Part shown: piece after piece, positions 12,560 through 22,345 of the stretch | How positions within the stretch are numbered: the stretch's first letter is position 1 | How the letters are laid out: the number at the start of each line of letters is the position of its first letter | Assembly: GCF_000283155.1 (NCBI RefSeq) | Contig: NW_004454216.1 | Coordinates: 6,285,439-6,349,438 of the forward strand | Source of the DNA: Ceratotherium simum simum | Lineage: Eukaryota > Chordata > Mammalia > Perissodactyla > Rhinocerotidae | Direction: 5' to 3' | DNA: 64,000 bases | The notes under the pieces: generated by a model | Databases searched by the model: none | The model's input: only the letters and a program-made list of their open reading frames with translations | What the model was told of the DNA's origin: nothing | Made by a program: the position numbers and the translations under genes

Positions 12560-12715
12560 TCACATGCATTGAGTCCAAGTGATTATCACAACAACTCTGT
12601 AATATAGGTATTATTGTTCTACACATGAGGAAATTGAGTTTTAAAGATGTTAGGTGAAGAACAATTAATTTCCAGAAAACTTTGGTGAGACGAGATCTGG
12701 AATTTGTACATTTGA
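12560..12715 (-). mobile_element. MIR SINE, antisense
   Basis: Antisense MIR blocks: 'catgcattgagtccaagtgattatcacaacaactctgtaatataggtattattgttc' (usual 'ctcacaacaaccctatgaggtaggtactattat'), then 'cacatgaggaaattgagttttaaagatgtta', the 'gatgaggaaactgaggc...' core. Confidence 0.82.
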
Positions 12716-13299
12716 AGTAAGCGAGGCGTTTATATATTTAGATGAAGTGATTTCAAACTACCAGGAGTAATTTAGGATAGATTGTCCGTAAGCACAGTAC
12801 AGTGAACGTGCAGAAAGTGGATGGGGGGAACTGTCAGAAATAATCCTAGTCAAAATGGACCTTATTTAACTTACTTCAATTTTCTCCATTTTTAAAATTC
12901 TTGCCTTGCTCCACAAACTAAACATTAGTTACTTATTCAACTTTCCATAGAGCTTTGAAATCTATAAAAATACTCATTCCTGGGTCTTCCATATCTCTCA
13001 TTAAATGTCTCCAGATATTTAGATATATTGCTGACTGTGCAACATTCATTTACAACAATGTGTTTTTCTATTCATAAAATCTTCAGTCTATCCGGCTACA
13101 TTTTGTTAAGACACTTACTTTGGGTTAGGAATTGTTAGTATAGGGGGCACAAATATAAAAGAGGTTCCTATTATTTATACCGACTCTTTAGTTATGACAT
13201 TGCAGAATCTGTAAAATTTCATGTCGTACAAGAATCAGGAAATATTTATGCAAACTATTCACATATGTATCAAACGCGGAAGCAAACTTAGAGTATATT

Positions 13300-13360
13300 C
13301 TGATTTAAGCCCTTCATTTTACAGGAGAGGAAACCCAGGTCCACAGATATTAAATTATTT
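13300..13360 (-). mobile_element. Short MIR-like fragment, antisense
   Basis: The block 'ttcattttacaggagaggaaacccaggtccacagat' resembles the antisense MIR core ('attttacagatgaggaaactgaggcacagag'). Too short for certainty. Confidence 0.4.
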
Positions 13361-13617
13361 TTTCCTATATAGATTATATTAAATAATCTGTTTTCCTCAA
13401 TAAGTACAATTTTGATTATGTGATTCCATGAATCATTTTTCTTGGTATATTTAAATATGTCTGATTTTGTTTTAGTCATATTATTGTGAGAATCATGCAT
13501 TTCCAATTAGAAAACAATCCTGGGCTATTTTTGTATCTGAGGTAAACCTTCATAATAACATTGAAGAATAAGGCAAACGTTGATAATTTTAAATTGATAT
13601 AATCCCTATTTTAGCAA

Positions 13618-13660
13618 TAGTAGTTACTAACAGTAACTACTACTACTGCTACTACTACTA
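13618..13660. repeat. Hairpin fused to an (ACT)n trinucleotide repeat
   Basis: TAGTAGTTAC (13,618-13,627) and GTAACTACTA (13,633-13,642) form a perfect 10-bp stem with a 5-nt loop. The right arm continues into an (ACT)n run interrupted by one GCT, ending at about 13,660. The motif CTAACAGTAA occurs on both sides of the trinucleotide run. Confidence 0.85.
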
Positions 13661-14199
13661 ACAGTAATAATTAGATTGACTTGTGTTTTCTAAGTGAATA
13701 AGTATATAGCATGCTATGTTGTTTAAAAAATGATAATGTCAAAGCATATAAAGGGAAGTTTTATGTGGAACAGTTAACCCCTTGCTGTTGTGATTGAAGT
13801 GTATGAGAAAGTTCTTGCTAAAATTTCTCTCCTAACAGCTTACTATACAGTTCTTGAAATCCCCACCATTAGCAACTTGTTGTTTTCAAACAGTGACTTG
13901 TTAAAATGCAAGAGAGATATGATGTACATGCTTTACCCTTTTAATATCCAGTATGAGTTTATTTGTGAGATTATTTTCCCGAGAGACCTGTCCAAGAGGT
14001 GTGCCTTGAGGGAAAGTGGGCTTAACCAACAGGTAAGTTTTAATGAGGAGGATAGAGAGGCGGGTTGAAAGTACAGGGAAAATCCAAGGAATAAAGCTGA
14101 GCACCCTGAGAAGCCAGATGCATAATGAGGATAGCAATCTGTTCTTACTTCCCATTAAGGGCCTTATCAAATTATATTGCAGTTATGTTCCTGCCTCTC
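13661..14199. other. Unique DNA, no gene assigned
   Basis: Overlapping open frames occur on both strands (92 codons plus from 13,790; 89 codons minus ending at 13,901). Neither has a recognisable domain. No repeat was recognised. The segment 13,960-14,070 is less AT-rich than its surroundings. Confidence 0.45.
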
Positions 14200-14325
14200 C
14201 ACCTAGGTTGTAAACTTTTCCATGTCAGAGAAGGCCTAATTCATCTCTTTATCAATAGCACTTACCATACACAGTTCCTGGCAAACAGTTAGGGTTCAGT
14301 AAATATTTATTGAATGAATAAAGGA
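14200..14325 (+). mobile_element. L2 LINE 3' terminus, sense
   Basis: Sense L2 3' end: 'aggttgtaaacttttccatgtcagagaagg', 'agcacttaccatacacagttcctggcaaa' and the terminal 'cagtaaatatttattgaatgaataa'. Confidence 0.82.
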
Positions 14326-16415
14326 AAAAAGGGAAACTAGGAGATCAGGCTAATTACATGGAAGAAAATGGGAGAGTCTGAAGACAAACATATCAGGTCC
14401 ATTTTTTTGCCTTGACCAACCTTGCCTCCTGCCAACAGTAGCCCTGTGATTTAGTTCTGCAAGAAGTGGAGGGCTATAAAAACTTTCTGCATGCTACAGA
14501 TTAGACTGTGTAATAGTTGGGAAACAGGATGTAGATATCAAATATAAATGACTAGTTTTCTTTAAAAAATAATTTAATAAAATATGTTCATCTCCAAACT
14601 ACTTGTCATTTAATATTTGATTCAGAAAGGAGATATAACTTGGAATCATCATTAAAACCAACTGAACTGGCATGATTGAGCTGGTAACGCTTGGAAGTAC
14701 TCTTTAGTAATGATCTGATTGAAATGAACACTTGCTTTATTTTAGCATCACTTTTCCCCTCTGCATCCATCAACAGTATAATGTAAAAATCAGGAAGGAG
14801 AAAAAGAAAAGAGATAAAGGGAAAAAATGGGTAAAATTTGGAGATAGTGCAAAGAAATGAAGTGAGAGAGAAGAAAAATAAAAAAGGAAAGAAAGAAGTA
14901 CAAAGGGTAAGGAGTTGTTGAAAACTCTATTTTGTCAGAGTTTACTCAAGTTTGGGTTTGTCTATGAGGTATTTTCAAACACCAAGTAAAAGGTGCTTTT
15001 TCCTCCTTTTGTATATTGCTTGTCTAATGGAATTGAAAATAAATACCTAGAGAACTTTACTCATTGTGAACAACTAGATGGTTTAAATTTCTCCTTTCAA
15101 TAGTACAAACAAATCTTTGGAAATCGATATGGATTTAAAAAAAAAAACTCTGGAAAACATTAGTTTACATCTACCAATATTATTTCTTCACTGTTATATT
15201 CATATAGCCAAAAGTTTAAGGTTATTTATAAAATTTTAAAAATCTGTGTTTTAATCGAAGATCCTGGTCATTTTAAAAATAATGGGCTGTTAAGACGAAG
15301 GCAGAGCTCTAATAGTTTTTAAACAAGGTGTTCTAGCACTTGAGCTCACTGAAGAATTTGGGTCTATACTGTCAGGAGAACTTGGGGGTTGAATATGTTT
15401 CATGGGTTCAGTCTCTACTTGGGTGGCAAGGAAACTAAACTCTGTGCTATTGCCCCAAACTAAAACCCAACATTGGTCACCTGCCTTGAAAACACGTACA
15501 TTTTGTTCTGAAAAGAGTGTGGAGGGCTCTGCATAAATTCAGCATTACCATGGTTTACAATGACTACAAAAATGTCTTATCTCTAATCTCCATTATATTA
15601 TATACACTCCAATAAATTATTCTGTGATTAAGAGTCTAATACGTGTATTTTCTCCTTGTCTCTCTCTTTCCCTCCTTCTCTCTTTCTTTCTTTCTCTCTC
15701 TTTTTACTTTCTCTCTCTCTGTATTTCTTTCTTTCTAACGTAGGACTACTTTGCAGCATAGGAGTAAACAAATATTCTGTGTTATATGGTCAGTGGTGTG
15801 GGTTTCCCAAATAATTGCTTTCTCTCTCTCTCTCTCTTTTTTTAAGGAAGCAGTGTATGTGGATTTCACTGGAAGAGGGCTATTTGGGGATTAGGTGGCA
15901 AGATTTGACATTGACTCTCAGAAACAAGTTTCTGTGCAGTGTAATAAGCCCTAGGGTTTCTGTTTCTTTCTTGTCTCAGTTTTATACTGAATCAAGGAGA
16001 CAAAGAACAAGAGAGTCTTTCCTGTGCTGCAGTCCCCTCCTTGGGTGCCATTCCTTTCTTTGTTCAGAGACGAAAATTCGGTGTATTCTTCTCACACAGA
16101 ACACAGCCAGTTTTTCTTTTGCTCTATTTTAAAGGGCATACTGTTTCTTGAACTGAACATTTATAGTGTAATTTCAAAATGAGATTTTTATTTACTCATT
16201 TTCATAGAAGATTTCTCTAAAGTTTTTGCAAGAGATTTTTGGCTATAATTGGTCAAATTTATCTGTCTTCATTTCAAGGATCTCCATGGTACTGAAATTT
16301 CCTTTTAAAGAATCTGAAGAATGTTCAATTATATGTTGCCCATGAACATATTTACTTATCCCCCTTCTATCATGTCAGCTATTCTTTCCAAGTGTTAAGC
16401 AGGGTTGCTAAAAGC
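14326..16415. other. Unique DNA with purine and pyrimidine tracts
   Basis: No gene or dispersed repeat was recognised. A purine-rich stretch lies at about 14,795-14,910 and a CT-rich stretch at about 15,655-15,735, with a short (CT)n at 15,820-15,840. The 105-codon frame beginning in the latter is driven by composition. Confidence 0.5.
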
Positions 16416-16440
16416 TGCGTGTGTGTGTGCGTGTGCGCGC
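16416..16440. repeat. Alternating purine-pyrimidine (GT/GC) run
   Basis: 25 bp of uninterrupted alternating pyrimidine-purine ending in GCGCGC. A run mixing GT and GC steps is a classical candidate for left-handed (Z) DNA. It is also a small microsatellite. Confidence 0.75.
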
Positions 16441-16865
16441 TGATGGAGGAGAAGCAGAGACAGAGGGAAAGTGGGCAGTCATTGCATTTGAGCCCATAGA
16501 CCCATTTCTAGGGAGAGGGATTTTATTCTGAAGAATTTGTTTTTAATTCTCTGCTTTTAAATTAATATGTTTTTAAAAGACTTGATACAGTATGGTTTAA
16601 ATTAATTTAAATAGAAATTTCCTCCTGTTTGGTTTATTTTTTGTTGTAATCAATTGGACGTTGAATTAATATCTATATAATTTTTGTATAACCCCAAATA
16701 TTTCATGAACCAAAACATAAACATTTTCCTCTGTTATCTCAGAAATTAAATACATGTTTGAATGCCAAACAGTTCATATCTGACTGGATATTTAGTTGCT
16801 ATCACTATTTTTAACTTGGAGTAAACTTTATTTTTAAATAAGAAGTTATTCATAATGAACTGAGA

Positions 16866-17265
16866 TTTATTGCCACCTACCTGATGCCAGGTACTTATCA
16901 TATCTTGCCTCACATATGCTCTGAACATCTCTTTTTTTTTCTTGTGAGGAAGATCAGCCCTGAACTAACATCTGATGTCAATCCTCCTCTTTTTGCTGAG
17001 GAAGACTGGCCCTGGGCTAACGTCCGTGCCCATCTTCCTCCACTTTACATGGGACGCCGCCACAGCATGGCCTGACAAGCAGTACATCGATGTGCGCCTG
17101 GGGTTCCCAACCCCGGGCTGCCAGCAATGGAGCACGCGCACTTCACTGCTACGCCATGGGGCTGGCCCCCTGAACGTCTCTTTGCATTAATATAATTAAC
17201 CCCAGTTTATAGAAGATGAAATTGAGGCCCAGAGAGAGTAGTTAACAACTAGGAGGACGTGGGAC
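16866..17265 (-). mobile_element. MIR SINE, antisense, split by an ERE
   Basis: Left half: 'gccacctacctgatgccaggtacttatcatatcttgcctcacatatgctctgaac'. Right half after the ERE: 'ttaatataattaaccccagtttatagaagatgaaattgaggcccagagagagtag'. Joined, they follow the antisense MIR order ('atgtgccaggcactattct... cccattttacagatgaggaaactgaggcacagagag'). The ERE interrupts it with a target duplication, so the MIR is the older element. Confidence 0.72.
16931..17169 (-). mobile_element. ERE SINE, antisense (two-unit tail)
   Basis: Read on the minus strand, it begins GGGGCCAGCCCCATGGCGTA, has a tRNA-like head with a degraded B box, the 'catgctgtggcggcgtccc' middle, and two successive tail units ('gatg...gttagcccagggccagtcttcctcagcaaaaagagg' and 'gatgttagttcagggctgatcttcctcac') before an A-rich tail. 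It is bounded by an imperfect duplication CTGAACATCTCTTT (16,921-) / CTGAACGTCTCTTT (17,170-17,183), one mismatch. Inserted into a MIR. Confidence 0.93.
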
Positions 17266-17289
17266 CTAACTGACAAATCTCTGTCCACT

Positions 17290-17530
17290 TCTCTCCATCT
17301 CCACTACTGCCTTCTTAGTGGAGGTTCCCATGATCTCCATCCTGGACCACTGGATTAGCCTCCTAACTGCTCTACCCACTAAACTGCCTTGTGCTTCCAA
17401 TCCCTTCTGCATCAGAAGCAGGTTTATTGTTGGATTTTGTCATACTTCAGCGGCTTCTCATTTCGCTCAGAGTAAAATTCTGTAATATCTCTCCCTCCAT
17501 TTCTCTTTAAGCTAAATGATTCCCACCAAG
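17290..17530 (+). mobile_element. L2 LINE ORF fragment, sense
   Basis: L2 coding-region landmarks: 'ctccatcctggaccactggattagcctcctaactgctct', 'ttgtcatacttcagcggcttctcatttcgctcagagtaaaattc' (usual 'ccagtggcttcccattgcactcagaataaaatcc'). It is downstream L2 sequence, yet lies to the left of a more upstream L2 segment at 17,902. They are therefore two copies or a rearranged one. Confidence 0.75.
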
Positions 17531-17699
17531 AATACAAATCATAAAATTGTTGAATCCAATAGAATATATTCAGTTTTGACCTTACTTTATTTCTCGGATG
17601 TTTTTAATATCTTTGACAACTCCTTTCTTTTAAAAATCTGTCTTCCCGTTGGTTTCATGATATTTTTTTGGTTTTTCTCCTGACTCTCTGGCCTCTTTT

Positions 17700-17850
17700 A
17701 ACTTTCCTTTGCAGGCTCTTCTTCTTCCTGCACCTGTATGTTTCTTCTTCCTCTTCTTCCAACTTCCCTCTCCCTTTCTCTCCTCGTCCTCCTTCCCCCT
17801 ACCTCCCTCTTCCCTCTCTTGTTTTCACATCATACTCTTCTTTGGTGATT
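17700..17850. repeat. Pyrimidine-rich (CTT/CCT) tract
   Basis: Impure polypyrimidine stretch of CTT and CCT groups. It produces serine/proline/leucine-rich frames (110 and 65 codons) that are compositional artefacts. Confidence 0.75.
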
Positions 17851-17901
17851 ATATTCACATTTTTTGTTCCAACCATCATCATCATTTTGAACACTCATTA
17901 T

Positions 17902-18110
17902 TTTGATGACTCTCAGATCTGTTGCTGCAGCACATATCTCAGTTCTTCCGTTTCTCTCCAGACTTCTACATACAGCTGGGCGCTGGATACCTTTAGCTGA
18001 ATGCTCCATAGGCAGTTCAAACTTAACCTGTCTAAAACTGCAGATTTTATCTTCACTCTAAAGTGATACTTCTCCTGTCCTTCACATCTCTTTGAATGGC
18101 AACATCCTCC
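17902..18110 (+). mobile_element. L2 LINE ORF fragment, sense
   Basis: Upstream L2 coding landmarks: 'gatgactctcagatctgttgctgcagc' (usual 'gatgactcccaaatttatatctccagc'), 'ctgaatgctccataggcagttcaaacttaacctgtctaaaactg' and 'atctctttgaatggcaacatcctcc'. Confidence 0.78.
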
Positions 18111-18599
18111 ACCAAGATGGGCTGGAAGGACCTTGAGTTCAAGCCCTTCTCTTTATTCTCCTCCAGTTGCCCTGTAGACCTGTATGCTGGGGTTAAAGGC
18201 AGAGCTAGGAGAGAAAGTCTATCTCTATTAGAGGAAATTTATCATCAATACCCACCAATACTGGAAAAATAACCATGAGAATGCTCCTGATAATGAATAG
18301 GTAAAGTACAAAGGGCACTTCTTTGTAATTAACATTGAACATTTGAAAGGTGGGAAGGTCCTTGAACATTCTAAAAATCTCAAACATTAACCTTACATGT
18401 GAAGAAACAGTCCTAGAGAGGGGAGGTGAATATCTAAGATAATTAAAATCTAGATTCACTTCTGTAATTTTTGTGTCTCTTTGGTATTAGAAGTAACTAA
18501 CTCTTTCTTGCCCCCAATCTATGTGATGCAAAACCTTTTTTTTTGTAGAAGATAAATCAGGATGTAAGAGTGTAGAAGTCAAAGTCTAAACAAAGTATA

Positions 18600-19010
18600 T
18601 ATGTAATGTAAATTTCTGCTAGTGGAATTTACCCTACATTTAAAAATTTGAGAGTTATTTCTAAATTACCCTCCAAAAAATTAACAGTATTTACTCTCCC
18701 ACTCACTATGTATGGTCTGTTTCCTACATAGTCACCAATGCTGAATATTATCCAGTTTTCAGAATTTTGTCAATTTGATAAGGGAAAATGGTATGTGTGT
18801 AAATAAGACTGAACATCTTTTTACATGTTTCTTGGACATTTAGATATTTTTTTCTATGAATCATGTTTTCATATCCTTTGACTATTTTTCTTTTGGGTTA
18901 TTTGTATTTTTTATTCTTGAATTCTTTTTTGTTTGTTTCTTGGGTTAGATTTTCTTCTGGAATGTATTCTTCAGATATATTTTTTCATGCTCATACTTTT
19001 CTCTGTACTT
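18600..19010 (-). mobile_element. Ancient L1 3' region, antisense
   Basis: Diverged antisense L1: 'taaattaccctccaaaaaattaacagtatttactctcccactcac' (usual 'caaattgctctccaaagtggttgtaccaatttacactcccac'), then 'gacatttagatatttttttct' and 'atatcctttgactatttttcttttgggtta'. HAL1 is an alternative of similar age. Confidence 0.65.
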
Positions 19011-19314
19011 TTTTCACATAGTTATTTTATTTAATATGAAATATACAAATCACTATATAACCCTTAATCTATATATTTGAAAATTGTATGGGTAAACACT
19101 CCTTGATGCTCTTTCCACTCTGCCTGAATCCAAACTTGTTGACTTATTTTCTGAGCTTTTGTCTGAGGAATTTTCCTTAAATAGAGCCAATCAACACAGG
19201 TGCTTAGATTCTCCTATTCACCTTTTCTCCCCACTATACTTTCTCATCCCTTTTCAGGCAGTGAAGACAAATCAGGTAAAAATAATTAGGTTTTGCTATT
19301 ACAATATTAGACAA

Positions 19315-19643
19315 TGACTTAGTCAGCTTGGGCCACTCTAAGAAAATACCATAAATGGAGTTGATTATCAACAATAGAGAGTCCGAGATCATGATGCCAG
19401 CATTGTCAGGTTTCAGTGAGTATCCACTTCGGGTTGCAAGCAGCTGAGTTCTCCTATCCTCACATGGTGGGAAGAGCAAGCTAGCTCTCTGGCCTCATCT
19501 TATAAGGGCACTGATTCTATTGATAAGGGCTCTGTCTCATCACCTAATTACCTCCCAAAGTCCCCACGTTCTGATACTATCATACTGGGGGTTAGGATTT
19601 CAACATATGAACTTGGAGGGGCACAAACACTCAGTTCATAACA
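19315..19643 (-). mobile_element. MaLR (ERVL-MaLR, MLT1/MST-like) solo LTR, antisense
   Basis: Read on the minus strand, the 329-bp block starts TGTTATGAACTGAG and ends GCTGACTAAGTCA, the TG...CA ends expected of an LTR. Internal landmarks fit mammalian apparent LTR retrotransposons: 'ttcatatgttgaaatcctaacccccagtatgat', 'gtccttgggaggtaattagg'-type text, 'agtgcccttataagatgaggccagagagctagcttgctcttcccaccatgtgagga'. Only the LTR is present; no internal proviral sequence is seen. No matching 5-bp target duplication remains. Confidence 0.82.
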
Positions 19644-20284
19644 GTCTAGGACCAGCAAGTAGGGACTATGTTTGTGCCTGTTCACATGGCTCTTCCTTCC
19701 AGCCTCCTCTTTCCTCAGGGGACTGTGTACTGTTTATTTTTTCTCTTTTGCTTTATATTCTACTAACTGCCTATTTATAACTAAAGGTAATTAGCCTTGG
19801 GAAATTATCATGGTTTTATCTTCCCTTTCCTACTTTCTTCCCAGTAAAGAAAAAACAAAATGACAAGAATTGACCATTTACTTTTCCCTGCTAAGGAAGT
19901 CTCAGGGCTTTCTAATCTTGTCCTTTTTTTATAATACCCCTACTCTCATCTTAGAGTTTTCATACTTAGTAAATATTTCTCCAAATTGGGGGCTGGTAGT
20001 AAGGTTTTTTCAGGATTTTGTGCACTCAAAAAAAAAAATCTATTTCTAGTAGGAGAGAATGTTGCAAATTAGGAGTTATATCAGTTGTCTCTCTCCTTTC
20101 TTGGCTGCCACTTTTCTAAAATTATGGAAGGAATTTGTGTCCCTTCCCTTTATTAATTATTGCTAGCAAGTTTTTGGGAGGGAGGTAGTTGAGGAAATTT
20201 CTGTTAGAAGCCTCCAAAATTTATTTTATTTTATTTTGAAAATAATAAAAAGCATAATATTGTGTGTGAATTCTCATTTTTAAA
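19644..20284. other. Unique DNA, no gene seen
   Basis: Short pyrimidine-rich patches and an A run near 20,030; no recognisable repeat or gene. Confidence 0.5.
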
Positions 20285-20690
20285 AAAAACTTTACTATGG
20301 AAAATCTCAAATTTGCACAAAAGAAGAGAGAATGATATAATAAATCCCTATCTGTCCATCACTTAGCTTCAATAATTATCAATAAATGGCCAATAAACCA
20401 TATCCACCCCCAATTTTTTTTCCCCAAGGAAGATTTGCCCTGAGCTAACATCTGTGCCAATCTTCCTCTATTTTTTTGTATGTGGGATGCTGCCATAGCA
20501 TGGCTGGTGAGTGGAGTAGGTCCATGCCCAAAATCTGAACCCGCAAACCCGGGACGCTGAAGCAGAGCCCACAGAACTTTTATCACCCAGCCATGGGGCC
20601 AGGCCCCACCCCCGATTATTTTGAAGCAAATTCAAGATATCATAAAGTTTCATTCATAAAATGTCAGCATTTCAGATATAGTTTTTAAAG
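20285..20690. mobile_element. Old dispersed repeat (L1 3'-UTR type?), split by an ERE
   Basis: Flanks of the ERE read 'atggaaaatctcaaatttgcacaaaagaagagagaatgatataataaatccctatctgtccatcacttagcttcaataattatc' and 'gattattttgaagcaaattcaagatatcataaagtttcattcataaaatgtcagcattt'. This is a known pattern of mammalian dispersed repeats, probably an old L1 3' region. Family and orientation were not settled. Confidence 0.5.
20416..20605 (-). mobile_element. ERE SINE, antisense (one-unit tail)
   Basis: On the minus strand: GGGGCCTGGCCCCATGGCTG head, 'ggtgataaaagttctgtgggc', a diverged B-box region, then a single 'gattggcacagatgttagctcagggcaaatcttcctt' tail unit and an A-rich end. Flanked by CCACCCCCAATT (20,404-20,415) and CCACCCCCGATT (20,606-20,617), one mismatch in 12. 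It disrupts an older repeat. Confidence 0.92.
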
Positions 20691-20904
20691 TTCTTTCTTG
20701 GTCCTAAAAAGAGGTTTCTAGAGACATTCTCTTCGTTGGCTTTCTTTAAATTAAATTACCACCCCAATTCATCTATAGCCTAGTTTACAATTTTATCTAA
20801 TCAGAATACCCAGAAAGGTAGAGAAACAGAGAGCATTTGTAGTTTTGCTGCTTTCGTCATTTAGGCCCTGGTGTGTTGTATTTTGTCGTTAAATTATGTA
20901 CACA

Positions 20905-21030
20905 AATTAATTCAATTCAATAAATATTTATAGAGGTTTTGTTGTGAATCATACAGTGACCTAGGTACTGGAGATGCTGCAGTGAACTAAGAAAGTGCTC
21001 TCATGGAGTTTATAGTCTAGTGTTTAAGAG
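20905..21030 (-). mobile_element. L2 LINE 3' terminus, antisense
   Basis: 'tcaattcaataaatatttatagagg', 'gacctaggtactggagatgctgcagtgaac' and 'ctcatggagtttatagtctagtg' are the antisense L2 3' UTR blocks in order. Confidence 0.85.
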
Positions 21031-21832
21031 GTGGCTCTCAAGTTCCAAGTGTCTGTTTATCAAAGAGTGTTTCTCAGGGTCTTTTTTGTTTTTTGTCTCT
21101 TTGTTTAATTTTTGTTTTTCATTTGAGGATTAAAACATTTATCTTTAAAATGTTAGTTTAAGCATCTTATTGAGGAGTCTGGCGAAAGAAAACAAGACAA
21201 AACAAACCAGCTCTTTACTTTATGGCTTCACTTATAAACTTATAAAGTTGCTGTCACTTTATAAGAGCCTGAGGAAGTGATTTCAATGAAAACCTTATTG
21301 GCTGTTTTAATGACATCACATCTTGTAGTTCTTTTATGAGGAACATAACATGGAAGGAGTGGGGAGAAGTTTAGCTGGAGCTATGCTTGCTTAACTGCTG
21401 TGTGATGGGTCTCCGATGCCCTATACACTATTGCAGGTAGAAATCATTGCTTATTATTTTAGTGTAAGTCTGATTGGAATGTGAGTAATTACATAAGAGA
21501 GTTAGACAAGAAACATAAAACGGGGATATTCTAGATCTGCTAATTAAGATGAGCAGTATGAGGTAAAAATAAAGTACGGTTTGTGCACAAATAAGGAAAC
21601 GTACTTTTCATTACTATATGATAGGGTTGATAAAGTTATTTTGGACTGAATTGTCAGTAAATATCTTCAAGAAAAGTTTATGGTATAAATTATTAGCTTA
21701 AGATGGCAATTTTGATTGCAGTAGGCCAAGAAAAAGACAGTACGTTGTCACAGAGAGATGTAAATTGAACTACCTATTGGGGAAGTATGTTATTACTAAT
21801 GCTGTCCCATAATTTCTTTTATATTATGGATC
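21031..21832. other. Unique DNA, no gene seen
   Basis: No dispersed repeat recognised. Contains repeated TTATAA-type motifs ('cttataaacttataaag...ctttataag', 21,230-21,265). No open frame of note. Confidence 0.5.
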
Positions 21833-21848
21833 TAAAATGTTTAAATTG

Positions 21849-22103
21849 GGGCCGGCCCGGTGGCGCAAGCGGTTAAGTGCATGTGCTCCGCTGCGGCAGC
21901 CCGGGGCTCGCCGGTTCGGATCCTGGACATGCACCGACGCACCACTTGGCAAGCCATGCTGTGGCAGCATCCCATATAAAGTGGAGGAAGATGGGCACAG
22001 ATGTTAGCCCAGGGCCAGTCTTCCTCAGCAAAAAAAGAGGAGGATTGGCAGATGTTAGCACAGGGCTGATCTTCCTCACAAAAAATAAATAAATAAATAA
22101 AAA
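21849..22103 (+). mobile_element. Young ERE SINE with perfect 16-bp TSD
   Basis: Complete element: GGGGCCGGCCCGGTGGCGCA head, intact Pol III boxes, 'aagccatgctgtggcagcatcccatataaagtggaggaagatgg' middle, two 'gatgttagc...tcttcctca' units and an (AAAT)n tail. It is flanked by the perfect direct repeat TAAAATGTTTAAATTG (21,833-21,848 and 22,104-22,119). The identical duplication and clean head make it one of the younger insertions here. Open frames across it (68-97 codons, both strands) are SINE translations, not genes. Confidence 0.96.
21861..21923 (+). promoter_or_regulatory. Internal Pol III promoter (A and B boxes) of the ERE
   Basis: A box TGGCGCAAGCGG at 21,861-21,872 and B box GGTTCGGATCC at 21,913-21,923 closely fit the tRNA-gene consensus, with tRNA-like spacing. 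They could support transcription of the SINE by RNA polymerase III; activity itself cannot be read from sequence. Confidence 0.75.
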
Positions 22104-22147
22104 TAAAATGTTTAAATTGTGTTATTGCATTCATCTTGTCACCTACT

Positions 22148-22345
22148 TATAATTTATTCAACAAATACGTGTTGAGTAAATGCTATGTTTCAGGCATTGT
22201 GCTGGAATTTGGAGGTACAGTGGTGATGAAATTAAGCATGGCCCATGGATCTTATAGTCTGAGATAGATATGTATATATACACACACATACAAATATACA
22301 CACGTATACTCACACACATAAATATATTAAATAATCACACAAATA
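22148..22345 (-). mobile_element. L2 LINE 3' terminus, antisense, ending in AT/AC simple repeat
   Basis: 'aatttattcaacaaatacgtgttgagtaaatgctatgtttcaggcattgtgctgg' and 'cccatggatcttatagtctgagatagata' are antisense L2 blocks (to about 22,265). The adjoining 'tatatacacacacataca' simple sequence continues to about 22,345. Confidence 0.85.

Noticed and set aside
15815..16132. 105-codon plus-strand frame starting MLSLSLSLF
   Set aside because: Starts in a (CT)n run and shows no domain; no splice or conservation evidence available.
18385..18445. Possible antisense MIR core ('catgtgaagaaacagtcctagagagg')
   Set aside because: Only one weak block is present and no neighbouring MIR text could be aligned.
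21849..21925. Possible tRNA gene
   Set aside because: A and B boxes exist because ERE is tRNA-derived, but the sequence lacks a complete cloverleaf and continues into a SINE body and tail. The same applies to the other ERE heads.
21841..22134. Frames of 68-97 codons on both strands, repeated in similar form at 16.9, 31.9 and 40.3 kb
   Set aside because: They are translations of ERE SINEs. The recurring peptide motif (KISPELTS, PLYMG) only reflects repeated DNA.
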